Assembly (NCBI GenBank): GCA_910588175.1 | Contig: CAJUQQ010000084.1 | Location: 1 to 7,099 of the forward strand | Source of the DNA: an uncultured Oscillibacter sp. | GTDB lineage: Bacteria > Bacillota > Clostridia > Oscillospirales > Oscillospiraceae | DNA: 7,099 nt | Reading direction: 5' to 3' | Part shown: positions 1 through 4,620 of the stretch, piece after piece | How the letters are laid out: each line of letters begins with the position of its first letter | Numbering within the stretch: position 1 is the stretch's first letter | The notes under the pieces: generated by a model | What the model was told of the DNA's origin: nothing | Seen by the model: the letters and a program-made list of their open reading frames with translations, nothing else | Database searches by the model: none | Translations under genes and position numbers: made by a program

Positions 1-20
1 TGGAAGGTGACGCTGGTCAT
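1..20 (-). CDS. Start of a probable ribosomal-processing cysteine protease (Prp/YsxB), cut by window edge
   Basis: Only six codons are visible (MTSVTF), from an ATG two bases after the rplU stop codon, so translation is probably coupled to rplU. In Bacillota the gene between rplU (L21) and rpmA (L27) is almost always prp, the cysteine protease that removes the N-terminal extension of L27. Prp proteins begin with a short hydrophobic beta strand of this kind. No good separate ribosome binding site is seen. The call rests mainly on gene order and is an inference. An rpmA start is less likely because L27 begins with a different basic sequence. Confidence 0.5.
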
Positions 21-22
21 GC

Positions 23-334
23 TCAGACGGAGATCTTGCCGATCTCGACCTTGGTGTAGGGCTGACGGTGGCCCTGACGCTTGCGGTAGCCCTTCTTGGG
101 ATTGTACTTGAAGATACGAATCTTTTTGCCCTTGCCGTTCTTGACGATTTTGGCCTCTACGGAGGCGCCGGAGACGGTGGGAGCGCCGAAGGTGGCGTTG
201 TCCCCGTCGATGATGGCCAGGACTTGGTCGAACTTCACGGTGTCGCCGGCTTCCTGGGGCAGCTTCTCGATGTAGACCACATCGCCCTCGGCCACCTTGT
301 ACTGCTTTCCGCCGGTCACGATAATCGCGTTCAT
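23..334 (-). CDS. rplU: 50S ribosomal protein L21
   Basis: Encodes 103 residues, the normal size for bacterial L21, a large-subunit protein that binds 23S rRNA. The N-terminus (AIIVTGGKQYKV) and the C-terminal signature region at about residues 72-98 (IFKYNPKKGYRKRQGHRQPY, then TKVEI) are typical of the family, and the protein is rich in Lys and Arg. The ATG at 334 is preceded by AAGGAG about 11 bases upstream. The gene is first in its operon, with a consensus promoter and a structured leader in front and a probable prp gene 2 bp behind. In Bacillota this operon normally continues with rpmA. Confidence 0.97.
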   Translation of the reverse strand: MNAIIVTGGKQYKVAEGDVVYIEKLPQEAGDTVKFDQVLAIIDGDNATFGAPTVSGASVEAKIVKNGKGKKIRIFKYNPKKGYRKRQGHRQPYTKVEIGKISV

Positions 335-410
335 GCTTGTTTCAACTCCTTCATTACGGGCTCGCTGTCGGGGGCGGCGCGAAAGCGCACTTCAGCCCAT
401 TCAAAGCGGC
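335..410 (-). promoter_or_regulatory. Structured 5' leader of rplU, candidate L21 leader
   Basis: About 75 nt separate the predicted transcription start (near 410) from the rplU ATG. On the transcribed strand GGGCT (398-394) can pair with AGCCC (362-358), enclosing a small GCGC-TTTC-GCGC hairpin (388-377). The ribosome binding site AAGGAG follows just downstream. Bacillota rplU mRNAs are known to carry an autoregulatory L21 leader, and position and folding fit that class. I could not align it to the published consensus, so membership is inferred. Confidence 0.5.
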
Positions 411-416
411 TTCCCT

Positions 417-445
417 AGTATATCAGCAGACCTTGGGCTTGTCAA
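417..445 (-). promoter_or_regulatory. Housekeeping sigma promoter for rplU operon
   Basis: On the minus strand TTGACA (445-440) is followed, after exactly 17 bases, by TATACT (422-417). This is nearly the full consensus for the major vegetative sigma factor. It fits a highly expressed ribosomal protein operon and predicts a start near 410. Confidence 0.9.
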
Positions 446-510
446 TGGGGTTTGGCGATTTTTTGGAAAACCGGGGGGGATTCTTGCCCTTTCCTCCAAA
501 ATGTGTTATA

Positions 511-695
511 GCCAGCGCAGTTGAAAAGAATCCTATGGGATTCTTTTCAATGAACCGCCGCTAAGGCGGCGGTTCTAGCCCCAAAGCGGCTGCCTGCGCA
601 TGGCTTCATAGGAAACGCAAATGCGCTCCGCGCATCGGCGGACCCATGGTCCGACGGTTGAAAAGGTGTGGTGACTCCTTTTCAACTGCGTTGAC
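511..695. mobile_element. MITE-like palindromic element, 185 bp, with 18-bp terminal inverted repeats
   Basis: The left end (511-528) and the reverse complement of the right end (695-678) match at 16 of 18 positions and share the uninterrupted core CGCAGTTGAAAAG. Both ends abut TATA (507-510 and 696-699), which may be a target duplication of TA/TATA type. The interior has no credible gene but is full of hairpins: 521-550, 552-575, 621-635 and 639-653. Small size, terminal inverted repeats, possible TA-type duplication and lack of coding capacity are the hallmarks of a miniature inverted-repeat element mobilised by a transposase in trans. Whether other copies exist cannot be seen here. A structured RNA gene is the main alternative. 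Confidence 0.55.
521..575. repeat. Two adjacent perfect hairpins inside the palindromic element
   Basis: TTGAAAAGAATCC (521-533) is perfectly inverted at 538-550 around a TATG loop. One base later GAACCGCCGC (552-561) is perfectly inverted at 566-575 around TAAG. Neither is followed by a T run, so they are not ordinary terminators. The first hairpin reuses the TTGAAAAG core of the terminal repeat, giving that motif alternative partners within the element. Confidence 0.85.
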
Positions 696-738
696 TATAT
701 TCTACAGATGGCGCTGCCAGTAACGGTAGGCGGTCCGT

Positions 739-776
739 CCCCCAGCAATGGGGGCCTTGTCCCCCGGAAAGGGGGG
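739..776 (+). promoter_or_regulatory. C-run/G-run leader that can hide the ribosome binding site of the small toxin-like gene
   Basis: Four alternating blocks lie just upstream of the ATG at 783: CCCCC (739-743), GGGGG (750-754), CCCCC (761-765) and GGGGGG (771-776). The last is part of the ribosome binding site AAAGGGGGG. It can be locked in a hairpin with 761-765 (loop GGAAA), or with 739-743 when the inner two blocks pair with each other. Sequestered ribosome binding sites are known in type I toxin mRNAs. That this leader works the same way is inference. Confidence 0.55.
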
Positions 777-782
777 ATTGCT

Positions 783-869
783 ATGGTTACATACAGTGAG
801 CTTTTCGCTTACTCCCTGGTGATCATCAGCGTTGTAAGTCTGGTACTCCAGTTTTGCAAAAGAAAATGA
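783..869 (+). CDS. Small hydrophobic peptide, holin-like type I toxin candidate
   Basis: A 28-codon gene starting MVTYSELFAYSL, continuing with a hydrophobic stretch (about residues 8-24, VIISVVSLVL) and ending in a basic tail CKRK. One membrane helix with a positive C-terminus and an opening like M-[ST]-Y-[ES] fits the short putative holin-like toxins of Bacillota (Hol_Tox/TxpA-like). Such peptides insert in the cytoplasmic membrane. AAAGGGGGG lies 6 bases before the ATG. The stop codon lies inside the left arm of a hairpin that terminates an opposing transcript, so the 3' end overlaps a predicted antisense RNA. The family call is from memory of the pattern. A harmless small membrane peptide is possible. 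Confidence 0.65.
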   Translation: MVTYSELFAYSLVIISVVSLVLQFCKRK

Positions 870-898
870 CCGCCCCTCCGTCTAAGAGCGCGGTCATT
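858..898 (-). terminator. Rho-independent terminator of the antisense RNA, possibly also of the hslO operon
   Basis: AATGACCGC (898-890 on the minus strand) pairs perfectly with GCGGTCATT (873-865) around a 16-base loop, and the stem runs into TTTTCTTTT (866-858). The T-rich tail exists only on the minus strand, so termination is leftward. The loop contains TTAG, which fits the YUNR pattern used by antisense RNAs to start pairing. Confidence 0.75.
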
Positions 899-945
899 CC
901 TTGACTAAACTTTAGGGACGGGCCGTCTGCCGGCGGCACCCTTAT
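858..945 (-). ncRNA. Predicted antisense RNA (type I antitoxin candidate), about 88 nt
   Basis: A consensus promoter at 979-952 predicts a start near 945, and a T-tailed hairpin ends the transcript near 858. No start codon with a ribosome binding site opens a credible gene in this strand. The RNA would have two stem-loops: GCCGCC (937-932) with GACGGC (927-922, one G-U pair), and the terminator hairpin with its 16-base loop. It is fully complementary to the 3' end of the small membrane-peptide mRNA, including its stop codon. This convergent, 3'-overlapping arrangement is that of TxpA/RatA and BsrG/SR4 in Bacillus. Expression is inferred from the sequence only. Confidence 0.6.
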
Positions 946-953
946 AAATTTAT
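915..953 (+). terminator. Weak candidate terminator for the toxin-like mRNA
   Basis: GCCGTC (922-927) pairs with GGCGGC (932-937, one G-U pair) around TGCC. GGG (915-917) and CCC (939-941) may extend it, and the A/T-rich TTATAAATTTATT (942-954) follows. There is no uninterrupted T run, so termination may be partial. If used, the mRNA would cover the entire antisense RNA. Confidence 0.35.
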
Positions 954-979
954 TATACCAAATCCTTTGCGATTGTCAA
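952..979 (-). promoter_or_regulatory. Consensus promoter for the antisense RNA
   Basis: On the minus strand a perfect TTGACA (979-974) and a perfect TATAAT (957-952) are separated by 16 bases. It lies only 16 bp beyond the hslO stop codon and points away from hslO into the toxin-like locus. A match this good in front of about 90 nt of non-coding, terminated sequence indicates a strongly expressed small RNA, as expected for an antitoxin in excess over its target. Confidence 0.85.
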
Positions 980-994
980 GCTTCTCTCAGCGGG

Positions 995-1873
995 TCAGCA
1001 GGACGCTAGCAGAGCCTCCAGCTCTTCCCGGGAAAAGCGCTGCACATTGTCGCAGAAGCGGCAGGTCAGCTCCGCGCTCCCCTGCTCGTCGATCATGGAG
1101 CGCAGCTCCTCCCGGCCCAGGCTGATCAGGGCCCGCTCCATCCGCTCCCGGCTGCAATCGCAGCGGTAGGCGATGGGCCGCTTCTCCAGCACCTCCAGCG
1201 CAAGGCCCGGCAGGGCCGCGCGGAGCAGGGCCTCCGGGTCCGGGGCGGCTTTCAAAAGCTCCGTCACCGGCCCGGCGGCGCGGAGGGAGGCCTCCAGCCG
1301 CTCCGCCGTCTCCTCTCCCGCGCCGGGGAGGAGCTGGACCAGATACCCTCCGGCGGACAGGACGCTCTGGTCCCGGTCCACCAGCACCCCCAGGCCGCAG
1401 GCGGTGGGAATCTGCTCGGACTCCACAAAATAGAGGGCGATGTCCTCGGCAATCTCCCCCCAGAGAAGGCCCACGCTGCCCACGTAGGGCTCCTTCATCC
1501 GAAGGTCCCGGATCACCGTCAGGGTGCCCTGGTTTCCCACGGCCTCGCCCACGTCCAGCTTCCCGTCCTCCCGGAGGGGGATGTCCACGGCGGGGTTTTC
1601 CACCGTGCCCCGGACATTGCCTTCGTGGTCCGACACCGCCAGCAGCGTCCCCAGGGGGCCGCCGCCCTTGATTTGCAGGGTGAGGCTGGCGGCCTCCTCT
1701 TTCAGGGCGTTGCCCATCATGGAGGCCCCCGCCAGAAGACGGCCCAGGGCCGCCGTGGCCACCGGCAGGGTCTTGTGAATCTGCCGGGCCCGCTCCGTCA
1801 GGTCCCGGGTGGACACGGCGGAGACTTTTATCAGGCCGTCCTGGGAGATGGCCCGGATCAATTGGTCGCTCAT
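995..1873 (-). CDS. hslO: Redox-regulated molecular chaperone Hsp33
   Basis: Encodes 292 residues, the family size. Hsp33 is a cytosolic holdase that binds unfolding proteins under oxidative stress. It is switched on when four zinc-binding cysteines form disulfides and its C-terminal domain unfolds. The four cysteines are present: C238-x-C240 (RCDCSRER) and C271-xx-C274 (TCRFCDN). The N-terminal core shows the usual signatures, including ATAALGRLLAGASMMG near residue 40 and the GNQGTLTVIRD region. ATG at 1873 is preceded by AAAGGAG, which overlaps the stop codon of the methyltransferase gene, so the two are cotranscribed with an 11-bp gap. No separate promoter and no immediate terminator are seen, so transcription may continue to the hairpin at 898-858. 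Confidence 0.97.
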   Translation of the reverse strand: MSDQLIRAISQDGLIKVSAVSTRDLTERARQIHKTLPVATAALGRLLAGASMMGNALKEEAASLTLQIKGGGPLGTLLAVSDHEGNVRGTVENPAVDIPLREDGKLDVGEAVGNQGTLTVIRDLRMKEPYVGSVGLLWGEIAEDIALYFVESEQIPTACGLGVLVDRDQSVLSAGGYLVQLLPGAGEETAERLEASLRAAGPVTELLKAAPDPEALLRAALPGLALEVLEKRPIAYRCDCSRERMERALISLGREELRSMIDEQGSAELTCRFCDNVQRFSREELEALLASC

Positions 1874-1884
1874 TTGACTCTCCT

Positions 1885-2622
1885 TTACCTCGCTTCAAAT
1901 TGCCAGCGGTCCTCGCTTGGCCCGGGGGGCTTGTCCGTCAGGTCCCCCGTCAGCCGCAGGCCGGAAAAGCCCGCCGCCAGCAGCTCTTTCCGCAGGAACT
2001 CCTCGCTCCAGGCCCGCTCCCGGTGCTCCTCGAAGGAGCGGTCCCAGGCCCCGTCGGGCCGGAGGTGGAACAGGTCCACCTGGTAGGTGCAGATTTGCTT
2101 TTTCTCCGAAAAGAAGGTCCGCCAGACGCAGACGCTATCCTCCGTCTCATCCATGTAGAGCTGCCCGTCCATCCGCCGGAGCTTGTAGGGGGTGTTCACG
2201 TCGAAGAGGAACAGGCCCCCCGGTTTGAGCCAGCGGCGGACACGGCGGAAAGTCTCCTTCAAATCCCGCTCCGCCGTCAGGTAGTTCAGGGAATCCAAAG
2301 TGGAGACCACCGCGTCCGCCGGCCGGGCCAGGCGGAGCCGGGGCATGGCCTGGTGGAGAAAGAGGGGCGGACGGTCCAGAACGGCGGCCTTTGCCGCCGC
2401 CTGGGTCAGCATCTCCCCGGAGCTGTCCGTGGCGATGACCGCGTAGCCCTTCTCCGCCAAAAGGCAGGCGATGGTCCCTGTGCCGCAGGCCAGATCCAGC
2501 ACCGTCTCCACGGGGATGGGGCTTTTGCGGAGCCGCCGCTCCAAAAACGCCGCCCGGCGGCGGTAGGCCCCGTCGGCCATCAGGCCGTCATAGCTGGCGG
2601 CCAGGGCGTCGTAGGCGCTCAT
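1885..2622 (-). CDS. Class I SAM-dependent methyltransferase (YqeM-like)
   Basis: Encodes 245 residues with a Rossmann-type methyltransferase fold. Motif I is VLDLACGTGTI (residues 41-51), which binds S-adenosylmethionine. An acidic residue for the ribose follows at D66 (VIATDSSGEML), and LKPGGLFLFDVN (residues 132-143) is the usual motif after the catalytic strand. The N-terminus YDALAASYDGLM resembles YqeM and related enzymes. The substrate cannot be read from the sequence. The ATG overlaps the upstream stop codon in ATGA, so translation is coupled to yerC, and hslO follows 11 bp downstream. Small-molecule and RNA/protein methylation are both possible. Confidence 0.88.
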   Translation of the reverse strand: MSAYDALAASYDGLMADGAYRRRAAFLERRLRKSPIPVETVLDLACGTGTIACLLAEKGYAVIATDSSGEMLTQAAAKAAVLDRPPLFLHQAMPRLRLARPADAVVSTLDSLNYLTAERDLKETFRRVRRWLKPGGLFLFDVNTPYKLRRMDGQLYMDETEDSVCVWRTFFSEKKQICTYQVDLFHLRPDGAWDRSFEEHRERAWSEEFLRKELLAAGFSGLRLTGDLTDKPPGPSEDRWQFEAR

Positions 2623-2906
2623 TTGTCCTTAATCCGGGCGAAGAGCTGGGCGTAAGCCCCGGTGCCGTAGTTCAGGGAGCGGTTCACCCGGCTGATGGTG
2701 GCGCTGGACGCGCCGGTGCGCTCCAGAATGTCGTTGTAGATCATGCCGTCATCCAGCAGGGAGGCCACCTCGAAGCGCTGCTCCATGCTTCGAAGCTCCG
2801 CCACGGTACAAAGATCCTGGAAGAACTGATAGCACTCCTCCTCGTCCTGAAGCTGTAAAATCGCCTTGTAGAGCTGGCCGCTCTTTTCTTTTTTGCCGAT
2901 CTTCAC
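2619..2906 (-). CDS. YerC/YecD family TrpR-like DNA-binding regulator
   Basis: Encodes 95 residues matching the Trp-repressor-like YerC family of Bacillota. LCTVAELRSMEQRFEVASLL (about residues 32-51) is characteristic, followed by the helix-turn-helix at about 57-79 (YNDILERTGASSATISRVNR). Members bind DNA as small all-helical dimers, and the ligand and targets are generally unknown. The start is a GTG at 2906, chosen because a perfect AGGAGG sits 7 bases upstream and the family N-terminus begins there. First gene of the yerC-methyltransferase-hslO operon, overlapping the next gene by 4 bp. It could regulate its own promoter, where an inverted repeat is seen. Confidence 0.9.
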   Translation of the reverse strand: MKIGKKEKSGQLYKAILQLQDEEECYQFFQDLCTVAELRSMEQRFEVASLLDDGMIYNDILERTGASSATISRVNRSLNYGTGAYAQLFARIKDK

Positions 2907-2928
2907 GCTGTGCCCTCCTGTCGTAGTT

Positions 2929-2995
2929 GTGACGAATCAATTTTAACATTTCAGTGCGCGAAAGTAAAGGGGGCTGAGCAGGAAAATTTCGTCAC
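2929..2995. promoter_or_regulatory. Spaced inverted repeat around the yerC promoter, candidate operator
   Basis: GTGACGAA (2929-2936) recurs in inverted form as TTCGTCAC (2988-2995). The similarity continues inward into ATTTT on both sides, with a 3-base offset. The left copy covers the predicted transcription start of the yerC operon and the right copy lies about 20 bp behind its -35 box, centres 59 bp apart. It may be a paired binding site for looping or for divergent control. Chance is not excluded. Confidence 0.35.
2940..2968 (-). promoter_or_regulatory. Promoter of the yerC-methyltransferase-hslO operon
   Basis: On the minus strand TTTACT (2968-2963, four of six consensus bases) and TAAAAT (2945-2940, five of six) are separated by 17 bases. 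The predicted start is near 2933, leaving a short leader that holds AGGAGG. It is the only good promoter seen before hslO, so all three genes probably depend on it. Confidence 0.65.
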
Positions 2996-3028
2996 CGCCG
3001 CCGGGGCCGGCGCATAGGCTGGAGAAAT

Positions 3029-3793
3029 ATGGAGAGAGGAGCGGTGGCTGTGGGAGAGGGTCTGAGGTCTCTGGGAACGGAGCCCTTCGCGGCGGAGCGG
3101 GAGTGGGAGGCGGAGGGGGTGCCGGTACTGCGGGCGGCGGCGGGGGTTCCCCAGCCGGTCCCGGCGGAGGACCGGGTTTCCCGGCGGATGAAGCGCTTCT
3201 ATCAATTGCAGTGCCGCTCCTTCCTGCGGTACTGCGAGCGCTGCCTGCTTCCCCAGGCGGCGGCGGAGTGCCGCGGGGCCCTGGAGGCCAGCCGGCCCCT
3301 GCCCTCCTTCCGGGCGGAGCTCTCCTACCGGGTTACCTACAACGAGGGGGGACTCTGGAGCGTCTACACCCAGGTCCGGGAGTCCCTGGGTTCCGGGCCG
3401 GATCTGCTGACCCGGCGCGGGGACACCTGGGACCTGGCGGCGGGCTATCCCGTGCCGCTGAGGGACTTCTTCCCCCCTGGGACGGCCTGGAAAAAACAGC
3501 TTTTGGTCCGGGCGGCAGCGGAGGTGGAACGCCGGGAGCGAGCCGGGGCGGGCCGCTGGCGGGAGGACTGGCGGCGGGAGCTTCGGCGGCGCTTCAACCC
3601 CCAGAACTTCTATCTGACGGAGGAGGGGCTGGCCTATTTCTGGCCCATGTACGCCATCGCCCCGCCGGCGGAGGGCGTGCCGGTGTTCCTGCTGCCCTAT
3701 GGCGGGGAACTGCGGCGCGGCCTGGGAGCGGACCCGGCGGGGCAGAGGGAAGAGCGGGAAAAGGACGCCTCCCCCTTGGATGGCCCGCTGTGA
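3029..3793 (+). CDS. DUF3298-domain protein (RsiV/PdaC-like C-terminal domain)
   Basis: Encodes 254 residues. A DUF3298-type domain spans about residues 95-225: RVTYNEGGLWSV, then GDTWDLAAGYPVPLRDFF, then NFYLTEEGLAYFWPMYAI, APPAEGVPVF and LLPY. In RsiV this domain is extracellular and senses lysozyme, and in other proteins it accompanies peptidoglycan deacetylases. Those relatives have an N-terminal membrane segment or signal peptide. Here the first 60 residues are charged and none is visible, and no sigma factor gene is adjacent. GGAG lies 5 bases before the ATG, and GTG codons 6 or 8 are alternative starts. It is divergent from yerC (122 bp between them). The role is unknown. Confidence 0.8.
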   Translation: MERGAVAVGEGLRSLGTEPFAAEREWEAEGVPVLRAAAGVPQPVPAEDRVSRRMKRFYQLQCRSFLRYCERCLLPQAAAECRGALEASRPLPSFRAELSYRVTYNEGGLWSVYTQVRESLGSGPDLLTRRGDTWDLAAGYPVPLRDFFPPGTAWKKQLLVRAAAEVERRERAGAGRWREDWRRELRRRFNPQNFYLTEEGLAYFWPMYAIAPPAEGVPVFLLPYGGELRRGLGADPAGQREEREKDASPLDGPL

Positions 3794-3803
3794 TCGGGAG
3801 GCC

Positions 3804-3848
3804 GGACATCCGCCGGGAAGAAGCCGCTTTTCGGCGGGCGTCCCTTTT
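3804..3848 (+). terminator. Probable terminator after the DUF3298 gene
   Basis: GGAC (3804-3807) and CCGCCG (3810-3815) pair with CGGCGG (3832-3837) and GTCC (3840-3843). There is a 2x2 internal loop, a 16-base apical loop and a following CTTTT. A tighter GCCG-CTTTT-CGGC hairpin can form inside. The T tract is short, so efficiency is uncertain. Confidence 0.5.
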
Positions 3849-3895
3849 GGGCGGTTCCGCTTATGAATCAATGGGGATACCCCGATGTTAATTCG

Positions 3896-3912
3896 CGTTG
3901 CTTGACGCAACG
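3896..3912. promoter_or_regulatory. Palindrome over the -35 box, candidate autoregulatory operator
   Basis: CGTTGC (3896-3901) and GCAACG (3907-3912) form a perfect 6-bp inverted repeat around TTGAC, which is most of the -35 element of the next gene. XRE-type repressors commonly bind such short palindromes at their own promoters. Bound protein here would block the polymerase. Confidence 0.45.
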
Positions 3913-3930
3913 GGATTTCCTTCGTATGAT
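3902..3930 (+). promoter_or_regulatory. Promoter of the HTH-XRE membrane regulator gene
   Basis: TTGACG (3902-3907) and TATGAT (3925-3930) are separated by exactly 17 bases, each with five of six consensus bases. The predicted start near 3937 is just before the ribosome binding site AAAGGAGG (3938-3945), so the leader is only about 17 nt long. Confidence 0.85.
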
Positions 3931-3953
3931 AGCGGGGAAAGGAGGCGTCCCTG

Positions 3954-4463
3954 ATGCTGAGTGAAAACATAAAGACCATCCGAAAATCCAAAGGCCTTTC
4001 CCAAGAGGAGCTGGCCGTCAAGCTGAATGTGGTGCGGCAGACCATCTCGAAGTGGGAGCAAGGCCTGTCGGTCCCAGACGCCGGTATGCTGATTTCCCTG
4101 TCGGAGGTATTGGAAACGCCTGTCAGCGCACTGCTGGGAGAACCCGCCGCCGAGGCGAAGGCGGATGACCTGAAGGTGATTTCCGAGAAGCTTGAAGTCA
4201 TCAATCTGCGGCTTGCGCGCAGAAAAGCGGCGAGGCAAAAAGCGATCCACTGGTTTTTCATCGCGCTGTGTATAGGGATCGCGGTTGCTTTCCCGGTCCT
4301 GATTAAGCTGAACAGTCCTTACTTGGGCTGGGATTACGGAGCGCCCGAAACCGCGGTAATCGGAGTAGGGCTTCACGCGCTGGAGTGGCTGTTCGTCCGG
4401 ACAGCGCCGTTTGTGCTGCTTGGCGCGGTCATTGGGGCCTGGCGGACACGGAAGCGCGCGTGA
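3954..4463 (+). CDS. XRE-family HTH regulator with C-terminal membrane segments
   Basis: Encodes 169 residues. Residues 1-61 are a canonical Cro/CI-type helix-turn-helix domain (NIKTIRKSKGLSQEELA, then VVRQTISKWEQGLSVPD). A charged, probably helical linker spans about 66-97. Two hydrophobic segments follow at about 98-117 and 146-163, with a basic tail RTRKRA. The protein should sit in the cytoplasmic membrane with its DNA-binding domain inside. Such XRE-plus-membrane proteins are frequent in gut Bacillota, often without known ligand or targets. AAAGGAGG lies 8 bases before the ATG. It has its own promoter and terminators. Its codons are visibly richer in A and T than those of its neighbours, which may reflect separate ancestry. 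Confidence 0.88.
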   Translation: MLSENIKTIRKSKGLSQEELAVKLNVVRQTISKWEQGLSVPDAGMLISLSEVLETPVSALLGEPAAEAKADDLKVISEKLEVINLRLARRKAARQKAIHWFFIALCIGIAVAFPVLIKLNSPYLGWDYGAPETAVIGVGLHALEWLFVRTAPFVLLGAVIGAWRTRKRA

Positions 4464-4490
4464 AACCGCCCGGCTTTTCGGGATCGGCCC

Positions 4491-4545
4491 GAAGCAAAAG
4501 GGACCAGGCAGGCCAACGCGGCCTGCCTGGTCCTGCGCTTCTTTA
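4491..4545. terminator. Bidirectional terminator between convergent genes
   Basis: A perfect 14-bp inverted repeat, GGACCAGGCAGGCC (4501-4514) and its complement (4520-4533), encloses an AACGC loop. GAAGC (4491-4495) and GCTTC (4537-4541) can lengthen it across a small internal loop. TTT follows on the plus strand, and CCCTTTTGC follows the stem on the minus strand. It lies between the stop codons of the convergent HTH gene and proC and can serve both. Confidence 0.85.
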
Positions 4546-4582
4546 GGAGAGACGGCCCTTCCGGGAAGGAGCCGGTTTAGCG

Positions 4583-4620
4583 CCTGCATCCCCCGGTTGG
4601 GAACGCAGGTTCTTATTTTA
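4583..4620 (+). terminator. Second plus-strand terminator, overlapping the 3' end of proC
   Basis: CCTGC (4583-4587) and TCCC (4589-4592) pair with GGGA (4599-4602) and GCAGG (4605-4609) around CCGGTT, followed by TTCTTATTTTA. The T-rich tail contains the proC stop codon on the other strand. It would stop read-through from the HTH gene before it becomes antisense to proC. Confidence 0.55.

Noticed and set aside
461..501. TTTTGGA/TCCAAAA inverted repeat upstream of the rplU promoter
   Set aside because: Long unpaired interior and no T run in either direction after the stem. It is too weak to call a terminator or operator, and 446-510 otherwise shows nothing.
905..915. CTAAACTTTAG palindrome as a protein operator
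   Set aside because: Short and A/T-rich, with a one-base centre, and inside the predicted antisense RNA, where RNA structure or chance explains it equally well.
987..1898. 303-codon minus-strand frame over hslO
   Set aside because: It is the other frame of a clear Hsp33 gene, with Gly/Pro/Arg-rich low-complexity translation and no domain.
2951..4261. 436-codon open frame on the minus strand, the longest in the window
   Set aside because: It runs antisense to the DUF3298 and HTH genes, spans two promoters and a terminator, and has low-complexity Pro/Arg/Gly-rich sequence typical of a shadow frame in G+C-rich DNA.
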